From positions 4,452,001 to 4,516,000 of the forward strand of contig NC_010524.1 of assembly GCF_000019785.1 (NCBI RefSeq): 64,000 nt of DNA. The letters run 5' to 3'. The DNA comes from Leptothrix cholodnii SP-6 (GTDB lineage Bacteria; Pseudomonadota; Gammaproteobacteria; Burkholderiales; Burkholderiaceae_C). Shown here one piece after another: positions 53,700 to 61,956 of the stretch. The position numbers and the translations under genes are program-made. Numbering within the stretch: position 1 is the stretch's first letter; every line of letters begins with the position of its first letter. The notes under the pieces were generated by a model. That model saw only the letters and a list, made by a program, of their open reading frames with translations, did not search any database and was not told the origin of the DNA.

Positions 53700-54439
53700 T
53701 TGCCGCCTCCCAGCATGCCGGGCACCTGCACGCGGTGCTCGATGAACAGCGCGACCCGGTTGATGAAGAAGGCCGAGATGAAGTACAGCGCCGTCACCGC
53801 CAGGTAGATCTCGACGCCGCGCGAGGTTTCTTCCTGCGCCTGCATGGCGAACATCGTCAGTTCGGTGACCGACACCGCGAACGCCACCGAGGAGTTCTTG
53901 ATGATGTTCATGCTCTCGCTGGTCAGCGGCGGGATGACGATGCGAAATGCCATCGGCAGCAGCACGTAGCGGTAGGTCTGGGGCAAGGTCAGGCCCATCG
54001 CCAGGCCGGCGTAGCGCTGGCCCTTGGGCAGGGTCTGGATGCCGGCCTTGACCTGCTCGGAGACCCGCGCCGAGGTGAAGAATCCCAGCCCGACGACCAC
54101 CAGGATGAAGCTCGGTATGGCCTGCAGCGACGGGAAGATCTGCGGCAGCACGTGGTACCAGAGGAAGATCTGCACCAGCAGCGGGATGTTGCGGAACAGC
54201 TCGGTCCAGCTGTTGCCCAGTGCCACCAGTGCGCGGCTGGGCGTGGTGCGGAAGATGCCCATCAGCGAGCCGACCGCCAGCGCGACGATCAGCGCCAGCA
54301 CCGCCACCGACAGCGTCCAGCCCCAGGCCGACAGCAGCCAGTCGAGGTAGGTGATGTCGCCGCCGCTGCCCAAGCAGCCCGCGACCACCTCGCCCTCGAT
54401 GGTGCTCTTGCAGAAAACCTGCCAATCCCAGGTAGCCAA
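53696..54439 (-). CDS. gltJ: Amino-acid ABC transporter permease (247 aa)
   Basis: Second permease of the importer. LSAWGWTLSVAVLALIVALA, ELFRNIPLLVQIFLWYHVLP and the coupling loop SEQVKAGIQTLPKGQRYAGL with GLTLPQTYRYVLLPMAFR identify a GltJ/HisQ-type subunit. The start is a TTG at 54439 preceded by GGAG at a suitable distance; no ATG is available in frame nearby. Overlaps gltK by 4 bases. Confidence 0.9.
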   Translation of the reverse strand: MATWDWQVFCKSTIEGEVVAGCLGSGGDITYLDWLLSAWGWTLSVAVLALIVALAVGSLMGIFRTTPSRALVALGNSWTELFRNIPLLVQIFLWYHVLPQIFPSLQAIPSFILVVVGLGFFTSARVSEQVKAGIQTLPKGQRYAGLAMGLTLPQTYRYVLLPMAFRIVIPPLTSESMNIIKNSSVAFAVSVTELTMFAMQAQEETSRGVEIYLAVTALYFISAFFINRVALFIEHRVQVPGMLGGGK

Positions 54440-54504
54440 TGGAGTTCTCCTCGTGAAACGCGGCCCGCACGGGCCGCGCTCTCAAACGCTGCGGTCAGCC
54501 GGAA

Positions 54505-55401
54505 TCACTTCTTGGCGTAGTCCTCGGCGGGCTTGTCGTTGGGGTTGGTCCAGGCCGCCTTGGTGGCGTCCGACACCGGCAGGCCCACGCGCGTATTCGA
54601 CGGCGGGATCGGCTGCATGAACCACTTGTCGTAGATCTTGGCGATCTCGCCGGACTTCATCATCGCGGTCAGGCTGGCGTCGATGGCTTTCTTGAAAGCC
54701 GGGTCATCCTTGCGCATCATGATCGCGATCGGCTCGACCGACAGCACCTCGCCGACGATCTTGAAATCGGCCGGCGCCTTGCTCTTGGCGATGTTGCCGG
54801 CCAGGATCTGGCCGTCCATCACGAAGGCATCGGCACGGCCCGATTCGAGCAGCAGGAAGCTGTCGGCGTGGTCCTTGCCGAACACCTCGTTGAAGTTGAC
54901 ACCATTGGCGCGCTCGTGCTTGCGCAGCAGCTGCACCGAGGTCGTGCCGGTGGTGGTGGCCACGCTCTTGCCGCCCAGCTGGGCGATCGAGGTGATGCCC
55001 GAGCTGCCCTTGACCGCGATGCGCACTTCCTCGACGTAGGTGGTGACGGCGAAGGACACGTCCTTCTGGCGCGCGGCATTGTTGGTGGTCGAGCCGCACT
55101 CGATGTCGACGGTGCCGTTCTGCACCAGCGGGATGCGGTTCTGCGAGGTCACCGCCTGGTACTTGATGTCGAGCTTGGGCAGGCCCAGCAGCTTCTGCAC
55201 GTCGGCCAGGGCACGCTGGCACAGCTCGACGTGGTAGCCGACGTACTTGCCGTCACCCAGCGTGAGCGACAGCGCACCCGACGATTCGCGCACGCCCATC
55301 GTGACGCTGGCGCTGTCCTTGATCTTCTTGAGGGTGTCCGATTGCGCCTGGGCCGCACCCATGGCCATCAGGGCGGCGAAAACCAGCAGTGTCTTCTTCA
55401 T
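54505..55401 (-). CDS. gltI: Periplasmic glutamate/aspartate-type binding protein (298 aa)
   Basis: Exported solute-binding protein. MKKTLLVFAALMAMGAAQAQ is a signal peptide with an AQA cleavage site. The mature part, SVTMGVRESSGALSLTLGDG, GYHVELCQRALADVQKLLG, IECGSTTNNAARQKDVSFAV and SNTRVGLPVSDATKAAWTNP-like PIPPSNTRVGLPVSDATKAA, is close to GltI proteins. GGAG lies 5-6 bases before the ATG. It heads the glt genes, 197 bases downstream of the LysR gene. Confidence 0.92.
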   Translation of the reverse strand: MKKTLLVFAALMAMGAAQAQSDTLKKIKDSASVTMGVRESSGALSLTLGDGKYVGYHVELCQRALADVQKLLGLPKLDIKYQAVTSQNRIPLVQNGTVDIECGSTTNNAARQKDVSFAVTTYVEEVRIAVKGSSGITSIAQLGGKSVATTTGTTSVQLLRKHERANGVNFNEVFGKDHADSFLLLESGRADAFVMDGQILAGNIAKSKAPADFKIVGEVLSVEPIAIMMRKDDPAFKKAIDASLTAMMKSGEIAKIYDKWFMQPIPPSNTRVGLPVSDATKAAWTNPNDKPAEDYAKK

Positions 55402-55563
55402 GAAAGCTCCAACGAGAAATAGTGACGGTGAGAGTTCACCCGGTGAAACGATTCTAGGCACCGGCGTCGGCCTGCCTCGCCCCTGGCAAGGCCTGACTGC
55501 CCCCGGGAAACCCTGAGACGTGCCCGTACCAGGAGCACGACGCGTGCCCACCGGCAGCCGGCC

Positions 55564-55620
55564 ATTCGGCTCGACCGGCCGAATCGGCCTGGTGGCGCTC
55601 AGGCCGGCGCGGCCACCAGG
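55564..55620 (-). terminator. Hairpins at the end of the LysR gene
   Basis: CCTGGTGGC/GCCACCAGG (55588-55596 and 55612-55620) overlaps the LysR stop codon, and ATTCGGC/GCCGAAT (55564-55584) follows. Stems are perfect but no T-tract follows, so this may be an attenuator or weak terminator between LysR and gltI. Confidence 0.45.
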
Positions 55621-56549
55621 GCCTTGCCCTGGCAGAGAAACGCCCACAGCGCCTGCGCCGCCGGCTTGGCCTGGCGGGCGTATTCGGGCCGCTCGCGGTA
55701 GAGCCGCACCTCGATGGTCACCTCGAAAGCCGGTGCACCGCTTTGACGCGGCGCCGCCGGCACCAGGCGGCGGGCGCGCAATTCCTTCTTGACCGAGCTG
55801 ACGGGCAGGAACGCCAGGCCGTGGCCCTCGAGCGCCATCGCCTTCAGGCCTTCGGCCATGTCGGTCTCGTAGATCGGGTCGAGGTAGAGCGCCTGGTTGG
55901 CCTGCTTGAGCAGCAGGTCGACCATGCGGCCCAGATAGGCGCCCGACGCGTAGGCCAGATACGGCACCCGCTCGTGCGTGTGGCCGGGCAGGCGGAACAG
56001 CGGCTCGCCGTCGGCATCGGCGCGCGCGTAGGGCGCCAGCGTCTCGCTGCCGAGCGTGAGCATCTCGTAGCGCTCGGGGTTGAGCTGCAGCGGCTGAGAG
56101 GCGTGGTGATAGGCCAGCAGCAGGTCGCAGCTGCCTTCGGTCAGCTGCATCACGGCGTCGTGCACGTTCATGCCGATCAGCCGGCTCTTGAAGGCGCCGA
56201 AGCGCTGACGCAGCTCCATCACCCAGTGCGGGAAGAAGCTGAACGCGAGCGAATGCGGCACCGCGAACTCGATCATGTCCTGCGCCGAGTTCTGGTGGCT
56301 GCGCATCAGGTTGCGCGCCGCCTGCAGCGAACCGAGCACCTCGACCGCCTGCGGCAGCAGCGTCTGGCCGGCCGGCGTCAGGCGGGTCGGGTAGGACGAG
56401 CGATCGACCAGATCGATGCCGGCCCAGGCCTCGAGCGCCTGGATGCGGCGCGAGAACGCCGGTTGGGTGACATGTCGCAGCTGGGCCGAGCGCGAGAAGC
56501 TGCGCGTCTCGGCCAGGCTGACGAAGTCTTCAAGCCATTTGGTTTCCAC
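55599..56549 (-). CDS. LysR-type regulator, HypT/YjiE-like (316 aa)
   Basis: Transcription factor with an N-terminal winged helix (METKWLEDFVSLAETRSFSR, then QPAFSRRIQALEAWAGIDLV). Several blocks recall HypT/YjiE, the hypochlorite-responsive LysR protein of E. coli: ETKWL at the start, SYMGR-like AYLGRMVDLLL and a DMAEGLKAMALEGHGLAFLP segment. It lies directly upstream of gltI on the same strand, so regulation of the importer is a reasonable inference. It starts at a GTG 7 bases after a TAAACT hexamer. Confidence 0.85.
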   Translation of the reverse strand: METKWLEDFVSLAETRSFSRSAQLRHVTQPAFSRRIQALEAWAGIDLVDRSSYPTRLTPAGQTLLPQAVEVLGSLQAARNLMRSHQNSAQDMIEFAVPHSLAFSFFPHWVMELRQRFGAFKSRLIGMNVHDAVMQLTEGSCDLLLAYHHASQPLQLNPERYEMLTLGSETLAPYARADADGEPLFRLPGHTHERVPYLAYASGAYLGRMVDLLLKQANQALYLDPIYETDMAEGLKAMALEGHGLAFLPVSSVKKELRARRLVPAAPRQSGAPAFEVTIEVRLYRERPEYARQAKPAAQALWAFLCQGKALVAAPA

Positions 56550-56556
56550 CCGAACC

Positions 56557-56562
56557 AGTTTA
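56557..56562 (-). promoter_or_regulatory. -10-like hexamer 7 bases before the LysR GTG
   Basis: TAAACT on the minus strand, then GGTTCGG, then the GTG start. The arrangement parallels rsmB. Confidence 0.4.
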
Positions 56563-56570
56563 GCGGCGGC

Positions 56571-58430
56571 TCAGAGCGCCGCTGCTACGGGCTCTCCCTC
56601 GGCCCCGTCCTGCGACGCCGCCCTGGACTGGCTGCTCTGCTGCAGCCGCCACATGCGCGCGTAGGCACCCTGCAGCGCCAGCAGTTGCAGGTGGGTGCCA
56701 CGCTCGATCACCCGGCCGTGATCGAGCACGACGATCTGGTGCGCATCGACCACCGTGCTGAGCCGGTGCGCGATCACCAGCGCGGTCTTGCCACGCGCCG
56801 CGCTCGACAGCTCGGCCTGGATGGCGCGTTCGTTGGCCGAATCGAGCGCCGAGGTGGCCTCGTCGAAGATCAGGATCGGCGGGTTCTTCAGCAGCGTGCG
56901 GGCGATCGCCACGCGCTGTTTCTCGCCACCCGAGAGCTTCAGACCGCGCTCGCCGACCACCGTGTCGTAACCCTGCGGCTGCGCCACGATGAAGTCGTGG
57001 ATGTGCGCCGCGCGCGCCGCCGCCTCGATCTCGGCCTGGCTGGCGCCGGCGCGGCCGTAGCCGATGTTGTAGCCGATGCTGTCGTTGAACAGCACGGTGT
57101 CCTGCGGCACGATGCCGATGGCGCGGCGCAGGCTGTCCTGCGTCAGCGTCCGCAGGTCCTGGCCGTCGACCGAGATGCCCCCGCCGCCCACGTCGTAGAA
57201 ACGGTACAGCAGCCGCGCCAGCGTGCTCTTGCCCGAACCCGACGCGCCCACCACCGCCACCGTCCTGCCGGCCGGGATCTCGAAGCTGACGTCATGCAGG
57301 ATCTGCCGGCGCGGGTCGTAGCTGAAGTCGACGTGCTCGAAGCGCACCGTGGCGTCGGCCACCTGCAGCACATGGGCATCGGGCGCGTCGGCGACCTCGC
57401 GTTCGCGCTCGAGCAGGTTGAACATCTTGTCGAGGTCGGTCAGGCTCTGCTTGACCTCGCGGTACAGCACGCCCAGGAAGTTCAGCGGGATGTAGAGCTG
57501 GATCAGCAGCGCGTTGACCATCACGAAGTCGCCCAGCGTCAGGCGCTGCTCGACCACGCCGTCGGTGGCGCGCCAGAGCATCGCCACCAGGCTGGCGGCG
57601 ATGATGAACTGCTGGCCGGTGTTGAGCAGCGACAGCGTGCCCTGCGACTTGAGCTGCGCGCGCCGGAAGGCGTCGAGCCCCTCGTCGTAGCGCCGGGCCT
57701 CGAAGTCCTCGTTGTTGAAGTACTTGACCGTCTCGTAGTTCAGCAGCGCGTCGATCGCCCGGCTGTGCGCCTTCGAATCGAGCTCGTTCATGTGCCGGCG
57801 GTACTGCGTGCGCCACTCGGTGACGGTGATCGTGAAGACCGCGTAGGCCACCAGCGCGGCCAGCGTGATCCAGACGAAACCCATGTCGAACTGGCTGCCC
57901 AGCAACACCAGCACCAGCACCAGCTCGACCAGCGTGGGCACGATCGTGAACAGCGAATAGCTCACCAGCGACTGCAGCGCGCGCGTGCCACGCTCGATGT
58001 CGCGTGTCATGCCGCCGGTCTGGCGCTCGAGGTGGAAACGCAGGCTCAGGGCGTGCAGGTGGCGGAAGGTCTCCAGCGCGATCTGCCGTGCCGCGCCGTG
58101 CGTGGCCTTGGCGAACACCAGCTCGCGCAGTTCGGTGAACACCGTCGTCATCAGCCGCAGGCCGGCGTAGGCCACCAGCAGGCCGACCGGCACGACCAGC
58201 AGCGCGCGCGGATCGCCGGCGGGAATCGCCAGCCCGTCGACCAGCTGCTTGAGCAGCACCGGCACGCCGACGTTGGCCAGCTTGGCGGCGACCAGGAAAG
58301 TCAGCGCAAAACCGACCCGCCAGCGGTAGCGCCACAGGTAGGGCGCCAGGCGCCGGATGGTGAACCAGTCGCTGCGCGGGGTGCCGGGCGGCGACTGGGG
58401 GGCGGGTTCGACGGAGTGGGCGCGGCGCAT
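56571..58430 (-). CDS. ATM1/HMT1-type ABC exporter, fused membrane and ATPase domains (619 aa)
   Basis: Half-size ABC exporter that dimerises; relatives export glutathione-linked compounds, heavy-metal conjugates or iron-sulfur precursors. Six membrane helices span about 35-310; LRFHLERQTGGMTRDIERGT and KYFNNEDFEARRYDEGLDAF are conserved in the ATM1/HMT1 branch. The ATPase has [40 protein letters not shown] and PILIFDEATSALDSANERAI. ATG 58430 is preferred; the frame extends 15 codons further and would overlap the divergent yciA start. Confidence 0.92.
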   Translation of the reverse strand: MRRAHSVEPAPQSPPGTPRSDWFTIRRLAPYLWRYRWRVGFALTFLVAAKLANVGVPVLLKQLVDGLAIPAGDPRALLVVPVGLLVAYAGLRLMTTVFTELRELVFAKATHGAARQIALETFRHLHALSLRFHLERQTGGMTRDIERGTRALQSLVSYSLFTIVPTLVELVLVLVLLGSQFDMGFVWITLAALVAYAVFTITVTEWRTQYRRHMNELDSKAHSRAIDALLNYETVKYFNNEDFEARRYDEGLDAFRRAQLKSQGTLSLLNTGQQFIIAASLVAMLWRATDGVVEQRLTLGDFVMVNALLIQLYIPLNFLGVLYREVKQSLTDLDKMFNLLEREREVADAPDAHVLQVADATVRFEHVDFSYDPRRQILHDVSFEIPAGRTVAVVGASGSGKSTLARLLYRFYDVGGGGISVDGQDLRTLTQDSLRRAIGIVPQDTVLFNDSIGYNIGYGRAGASQAEIEAAARAAHIHDFIVAQPQGYDTVVGERGLKLSGGEKQRVAIARTLLKNPPILIFDEATSALDSANERAIQAELSSAARGKTALVIAHRLSTVVDAHQIVVLDHGRVIERGTHLQLLALQGAYARMWRLQQSSQSRAASQDGAEGEPVAAAL

Positions 58431-58465
58431 CGTGAAAGAATGGAAAAACTGGAGGTTGATGACCC

Positions 58466-58933
58466 ATGACTGCACCCGACCGGGCCGAGGGCCCCGCGAA
58501 CGACTTTCCGCCCACGCTGGGCGGCGCCCCGGGATCCCATCAGCGCGAGCTGGTGCTGCGGGTCATGCCGATGCCGGCCGATGCCAACCCCAACGGCGAC
58601 ATCTTCGGCGGCTGGATCATGGCCCAGGTCGATCTCGCCGGTGCGGTGCTGCCGGTGCGCATCGCGCGCGGCAGGGTCGCGACCGTGGCGGTCAACCAGT
58701 TCATTTTCAAGCAACCGGTCTCGGTCGGCGACCTGCTGAGCTTCTACGCCACCGCCACCCGCATCGGCAACACCTCGGTGACGGTGCACGTGGAAGTCTA
58801 TGCCGAGCGCAAGCCGGCCGACCCGCAGTTCGTCAAGGTGACCGAAGCCAACCTGACCTACGTGGCGATCGACCTCGAAGGCCGGCCGCGCACCATCGTC
58901 AGACCGGCCGCGCCCGACACCTCAGCGCAATGA
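58466..58933 (+). CDS. yciA: YciA-like acyl-CoA thioesterase (155 aa)
   Basis: Hot-dog-fold acyl-CoA thioesterase. MPMPADANPNGDIFGGWIMA with the downstream QVDLAGAVLP carries the catalytic Asp, and RVATVAVNQFIFKQPVSVGD plus EVYAERKP are family features. About 23 extra residues lie before the domain. GGAGG lies 10 bases before the ATG. Its last 12 bases overlap the end of the convergent SGNH hydrolase gene. Confidence 0.9.
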   Translation: MTAPDRAEGPANDFPPTLGGAPGSHQRELVLRVMPMPADANPNGDIFGGWIMAQVDLAGAVLPVRIARGRVATVAVNQFIFKQPVSVGDLLSFYATATRIGNTSVTVHVEVYAERKPADPQFVKVTEANLTYVAIDLEGRPRTIVRPAAPDTSAQ

Positions 58934-59836
58934 GCCGAACTGGCTGAAGCCGCTGGGCTCGTTGTCGAGCCGCGCGAAGACGCTGGGTGCGAAGCCGCCC
59001 GGCAGCACCGCGCCACGTGACGGGTTCTGCATCAGGTCGAACTCGATGTGCGCGGCCAGCGCCTCGGCCCAGCGCAGGTAGAGCGCGGCATTCGGATGGA
59101 AGCGATCGGCCGCCAGCCACTGCGCCGGGTCTTCGTGCGCCGGGTCGAACGGCAGCACGAAACGGCTGCGCCGATGGGCGTGGCGCACGTGGTTGCCCAA
59201 GGCCGAATCGAGCCGCGCGGCACTGGCACCGAGCACCCAGCGCAGCGGCTGCGGCAGCATCGGCATCAGGTCCATACGCGGCGGCGCGCAATGCACCGTG
59301 TAGCGCACCTTGGCGCGGTGCTTGGCGTGGCTGCGCACGGCGTCGAGGTTGTGCAGCCACTGGGCCGGATGGACCTGCTCGAGCACGTCGTGGGTGCCCA
59401 GCACCGTCACCAGCACGTCGGCCGGCTCGAGCCGGGTGGCCGCCAGCATCGCCAGCGCGCTGCGCGACGACACCCCCGTGCGCGCCACCACCTGCCAGCT
59501 CACGCTGGTCAGGCCCATCGGCCCGGACGACAGCTGGCGCGCCAGCGCATGGGCCAGCAAGGGCGCCAGCGCCTGCGCCTGCTCGTCGACCCCGACACCG
59601 GCGGCCGCCGAATCCCCCACCACCAGGATGCGCAGACGCGAGAACCCGACGCCGGCCTTGCCCTGGCGCGGGCCGGGCGGCTCGGGCAGGCGCGGCGTCG
59701 CCCGGCGCAACTGCCGGCCCTGCCACCACAGCAGCGGCGCCAGCAACAGCCGGGCGCCGGCCAAGGCGGCCGCCGACGTCGGCTCGGGCGTCGACGGCGG
59801 TGCACGCGGGGGTCCGGGAGGCGGGAGCGTCGACAC
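58922..59836 (-). CDS. SGNH/GDSL-family hydrolase (304 aa)
   Basis: Predicted lipase/esterase of the SGNH fold. The nucleophile Ser76 lies in LRILVVGDSAAAGVGVDEQA, LGTHDVL supplies the oxyanion-hole block III position (normally GxND, here GTHD), and DRFHPN carries the Asp and His of the triad. A hydrophobic segment with Pro-rich N-terminus (residues 20-40) may be a membrane anchor. Substrate unknown. It is followed by no partner on the same strand. Confidence 0.82.
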   Translation of the reverse strand: MSTLPPPGPPRAPPSTPEPTSAAALAGARLLLAPLLWWQGRQLRRATPRLPEPPGPRQGKAGVGFSRLRILVVGDSAAAGVGVDEQAQALAPLLAHALARQLSSGPMGLTSVSWQVVARTGVSSRSALAMLAATRLEPADVLVTVLGTHDVLEQVHPAQWLHNLDAVRSHAKHRAKVRYTVHCAPPRMDLMPMLPQPLRWVLGASAARLDSALGNHVRHAHRRSRFVLPFDPAHEDPAQWLAADRFHPNAALYLRWAEALAAHIEFDLMQNPSRGAVLPGGFAPSVFARLDNEPSGFSQFGSLR

Positions 59837-59878
59837 GGCAGCTTGGGCGTTGAAGGGCTCGGTGCGGTGTTCAGGCGC

Positions 59879-60643
59879 TCAGGAAAAGCGCGAGAAATCC
59901 GGCTTGCGTTTCTGGAAGAAGGCCTGGAAGGCCTCCTGCGCCTCGGGGCTGCGCAGCCGGTCGCCGAAGATCGCGGCTTCGGAGGCGATCGTGGCCCGCA
60001 CCGCATCGGCGCTGCCGGCGCGCATCAGCCGCTTGCTGTCGCGCACCGCGCCGGGCGGCAGGCCGTTGAAACGCAGCGCCACGCGGCGCGCGTGGTTGAC
60101 CACCTCGCTGGTCGGCAGCACCGCATTGGCGATGCCGAACTCGACCGCCTCGGCGCCCGTGAACGGATCGCCAAGCAGCAGCTTCTCGGCCGCCTTGACG
60201 TGGCCCAGCAACTGAGGCACCAGCAGGCTCGACGCGAACTCCGGCACCAGGCCGAGGCCGACGAAAGGCATCGCCAGGCGGGCCTCGTCACAGACGTAGA
60301 CGAAGTCGCAGTGCAGCAGCAGCGTCGTCCCGATGCCGATCGCCGCACCCGTGACGGCGGCGATCACCGGCTTGTCGCAATCGACCAGCGCGTGCATGAA
60401 CCGGAACACCGGCGAGTTCATGTCGCGCGGCGGCGCCTGCATGAAGTCGTCGAGGTCGTTGCCCGAGGTGAAGATGCCGGGCTGGCCGGTGAGCAGCACC
60501 GCGCGCACCGCGGCGTCGTCGCGGGCGGCCGCGAAGGCCTGCGCCAGCTCGCCGTACATCGCCATCGTCAGCGCGTTCTTCTTCTCGGGCCGGGCGATCT
60601 CGATCGTGAAGACGCCATCGAGCAGGGCGGTCTTGATGCTCAT
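59879..60643 (-). CDS. Enoyl-CoA hydratase/isomerase-family protein (254 aa)
   Basis: Crotonase-fold enzyme. KNALTMAMYGELAQAF, the oxyanion-hole AVTGAAIGIGTTLLLHCDFV and the LGLVPEFASSLLVPQLLG region with the conserved Glu are present. It lacks one of the two catalytic Glu positions of the classical hydratases as far as can be seen, so it may be an isomerase or hydratase of unspecified substrate. A terminator separates it from fadA; its own GGAG lies just before the ATG. Confidence 0.85.
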   Translation of the reverse strand: MSIKTALLDGVFTIEIARPEKKNALTMAMYGELAQAFAAARDDAAVRAVLLTGQPGIFTSGNDLDDFMQAPPRDMNSPVFRFMHALVDCDKPVIAAVTGAAIGIGTTLLLHCDFVYVCDEARLAMPFVGLGLVPEFASSLLVPQLLGHVKAAEKLLLGDPFTGAEAVEFGIANAVLPTSEVVNHARRVALRFNGLPPGAVRDSKRLMRAGSADAVRATIASEAAIFGDRLRSPEAQEAFQAFFQKRKPDFSRFS

Positions 60644-60690
60644 GAATTCTCCATTTCGGGACGGGAGTTTGTCACGCTTTGCTGACGACC

Positions 60691-60727
60691 AAAAAGAAGC
60701 CGCCGCACCCGCAAGGGTTACGGCGGC
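60691..60727 (-). terminator. Terminator after fadA
   Basis: CGGCGGC-type 7-base stem (GCCGCCG at 60699-60705, CGGCGGC at 60721-60727) with inner ACCC/GGGT, followed on the minus strand by TTCTTTTTGG. It lies 15 bases past the thiolase stop. Confidence 0.8.
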
Positions 60728-60742
60728 CGGTCGAACCGAGCG

Positions 60743-61942
60743 TCAGACGCGTTCGAAGATGCCCGCCGCGCCCTGCCCCGTGCCCACGCACATCGTCAAC
60801 ATGCCGTATTTCAGGTTGTGGCGGCGCAGCGCGTGCACCACGGTGGCGGCGCGGATCGCGCCGGTGGCGCCGAGCGGGTGGCCGAGCGCGATCGCGCCGC
60901 CCATCGGGTTGACCTTGGCCGGGTCGAGCCCGACGCCCTGGATCACCGCCAGCGACTGCGCCGCAAACGCCTCGTTGAGCTCGATCCAGTCGATCGCCGA
61001 CAGGCTGAGCCCTGCGCTGCGCAGCGCCGCCGGGATGGCCTCGATCGGACCGATGCCCATGATCTCGGGCGGCACGCCGCGGCTGGCAAAGCTGACGAAA
61101 CGCGCCAGCGGCTGCAGGTTGTACTGCCGCACCGCGCGCTCGCTGGCCAGGATCAGCGCACCGGCGCCGTCGCTGGTCTGCGAGCTGTTGCCGGCGGTGA
61201 CGCTGCCCTTGGCCGCGAACACCGTGCGCAGCTTGGCCAGGCCGTCGATCGAGGTGTCGGCGCGCGGCCCCTCGTCGAGGCTGACCGTGCGGCTGCGCGT
61301 GCGCACCTCGCCGGTGGCGAGGTCGGGCGTGCGCTCGATCACGTCGACCGGCGTGATCTCGGCGCCGAAATCACCCGCCGCCTGCGCCTTCAGCGCCTTC
61401 TGGTGCGAGGCCAGCGCAAAGGCGTCCTGCGCCTCGCGGCCGACCTTCCACTGGTTGGCCACCTTCTCGGCGGTCAGGCCCATGCCGTAGGCGATGCCGA
61501 CGTTCTCGTCGCGCTCGAAGATCGCCGGGTTGAACGACGGCATGTTGCCGCTCATCGGCACCATGCTCATGCTCTCGCAGCCGCCGGCGATCATGACCTC
61601 GGCCTCGCCGACGCGGATGCGGTCGGCCGCCATCTGGATCGCGCTCAGGCCCGAGGCGCAGAAGCGGTTGACCGTGATGCCGCCGACGCTGTTGGGCAGC
61701 CCGGCCAGCAACGCCGCCACCCGCGCCACGTTCAGGCCCTGCGGGCCTTCGGGCATCGCGCAGCCGATGATGGCGTCCTCGATCGCCTTCGGATCGAGCG
61801 TCGGCACCTGCGCCAGAGCGCCGCGCAAGGCGGCTACGAGCAGGTCGTCCGGCCGGGTGCTGCGGAAGAAACCGCGGTGCGAACGGCCGATCGGCGTGCG
61901 GCTGGCGGCGACGATGTAGGCGTCTTGAATCTGTTTGCTCAT
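60743..61942 (-). CDS. fadA: Acetyl-CoA C-acyltransferase (thiolase) (399 aa)
   Basis: Thiolase completing the beta-oxidation cycle. The nucleophile Cys95 lies in VNRFCASGLSAIQMA, the His motif is GGAIALGHPLGATGA and the second Cys is in MCVGTGQGAAGIFERV. Length is standard. It lies 14 bases after the dehydrogenase-crotonase fusion gene, the normal partner, and both are read leftward. Confidence 0.93.
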   Translation of the reverse strand: MSKQIQDAYIVAASRTPIGRSHRGFFRSTRPDDLLVAALRGALAQVPTLDPKAIEDAIIGCAMPEGPQGLNVARVAALLAGLPNSVGGITVNRFCASGLSAIQMAADRIRVGEAEVMIAGGCESMSMVPMSGNMPSFNPAIFERDENVGIAYGMGLTAEKVANQWKVGREAQDAFALASHQKALKAQAAGDFGAEITPVDVIERTPDLATGEVRTRSRTVSLDEGPRADTSIDGLAKLRTVFAAKGSVTAGNSSQTSDGAGALILASERAVRQYNLQPLARFVSFASRGVPPEIMGIGPIEAIPAALRSAGLSLSAIDWIELNEAFAAQSLAVIQGVGLDPAKVNPMGGAIALGHPLGATGAIRAATVVHALRRHNLKYGMLTMCVGTGQGAAGIFERV

Positions 61943-61956
61943 CTCGTGTGCTCCGC

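Noticed and set aside
53034..54485. One 483-codon frame spanning both permease genes.
   Set aside because: Its first half is an out-of-frame reading of gltJ; gltK begins at the ATG at 53699 within it, and gltJ has its own frame with normal permease motifs.
55402..55598. Sigma-54 promoter upstream of gltI.
   Set aside because: No GG-N10-GC pair with the TGGCAC/TTGC context was found; only a TAGAAT at 55451-55456 on the minus strand without a good -35.
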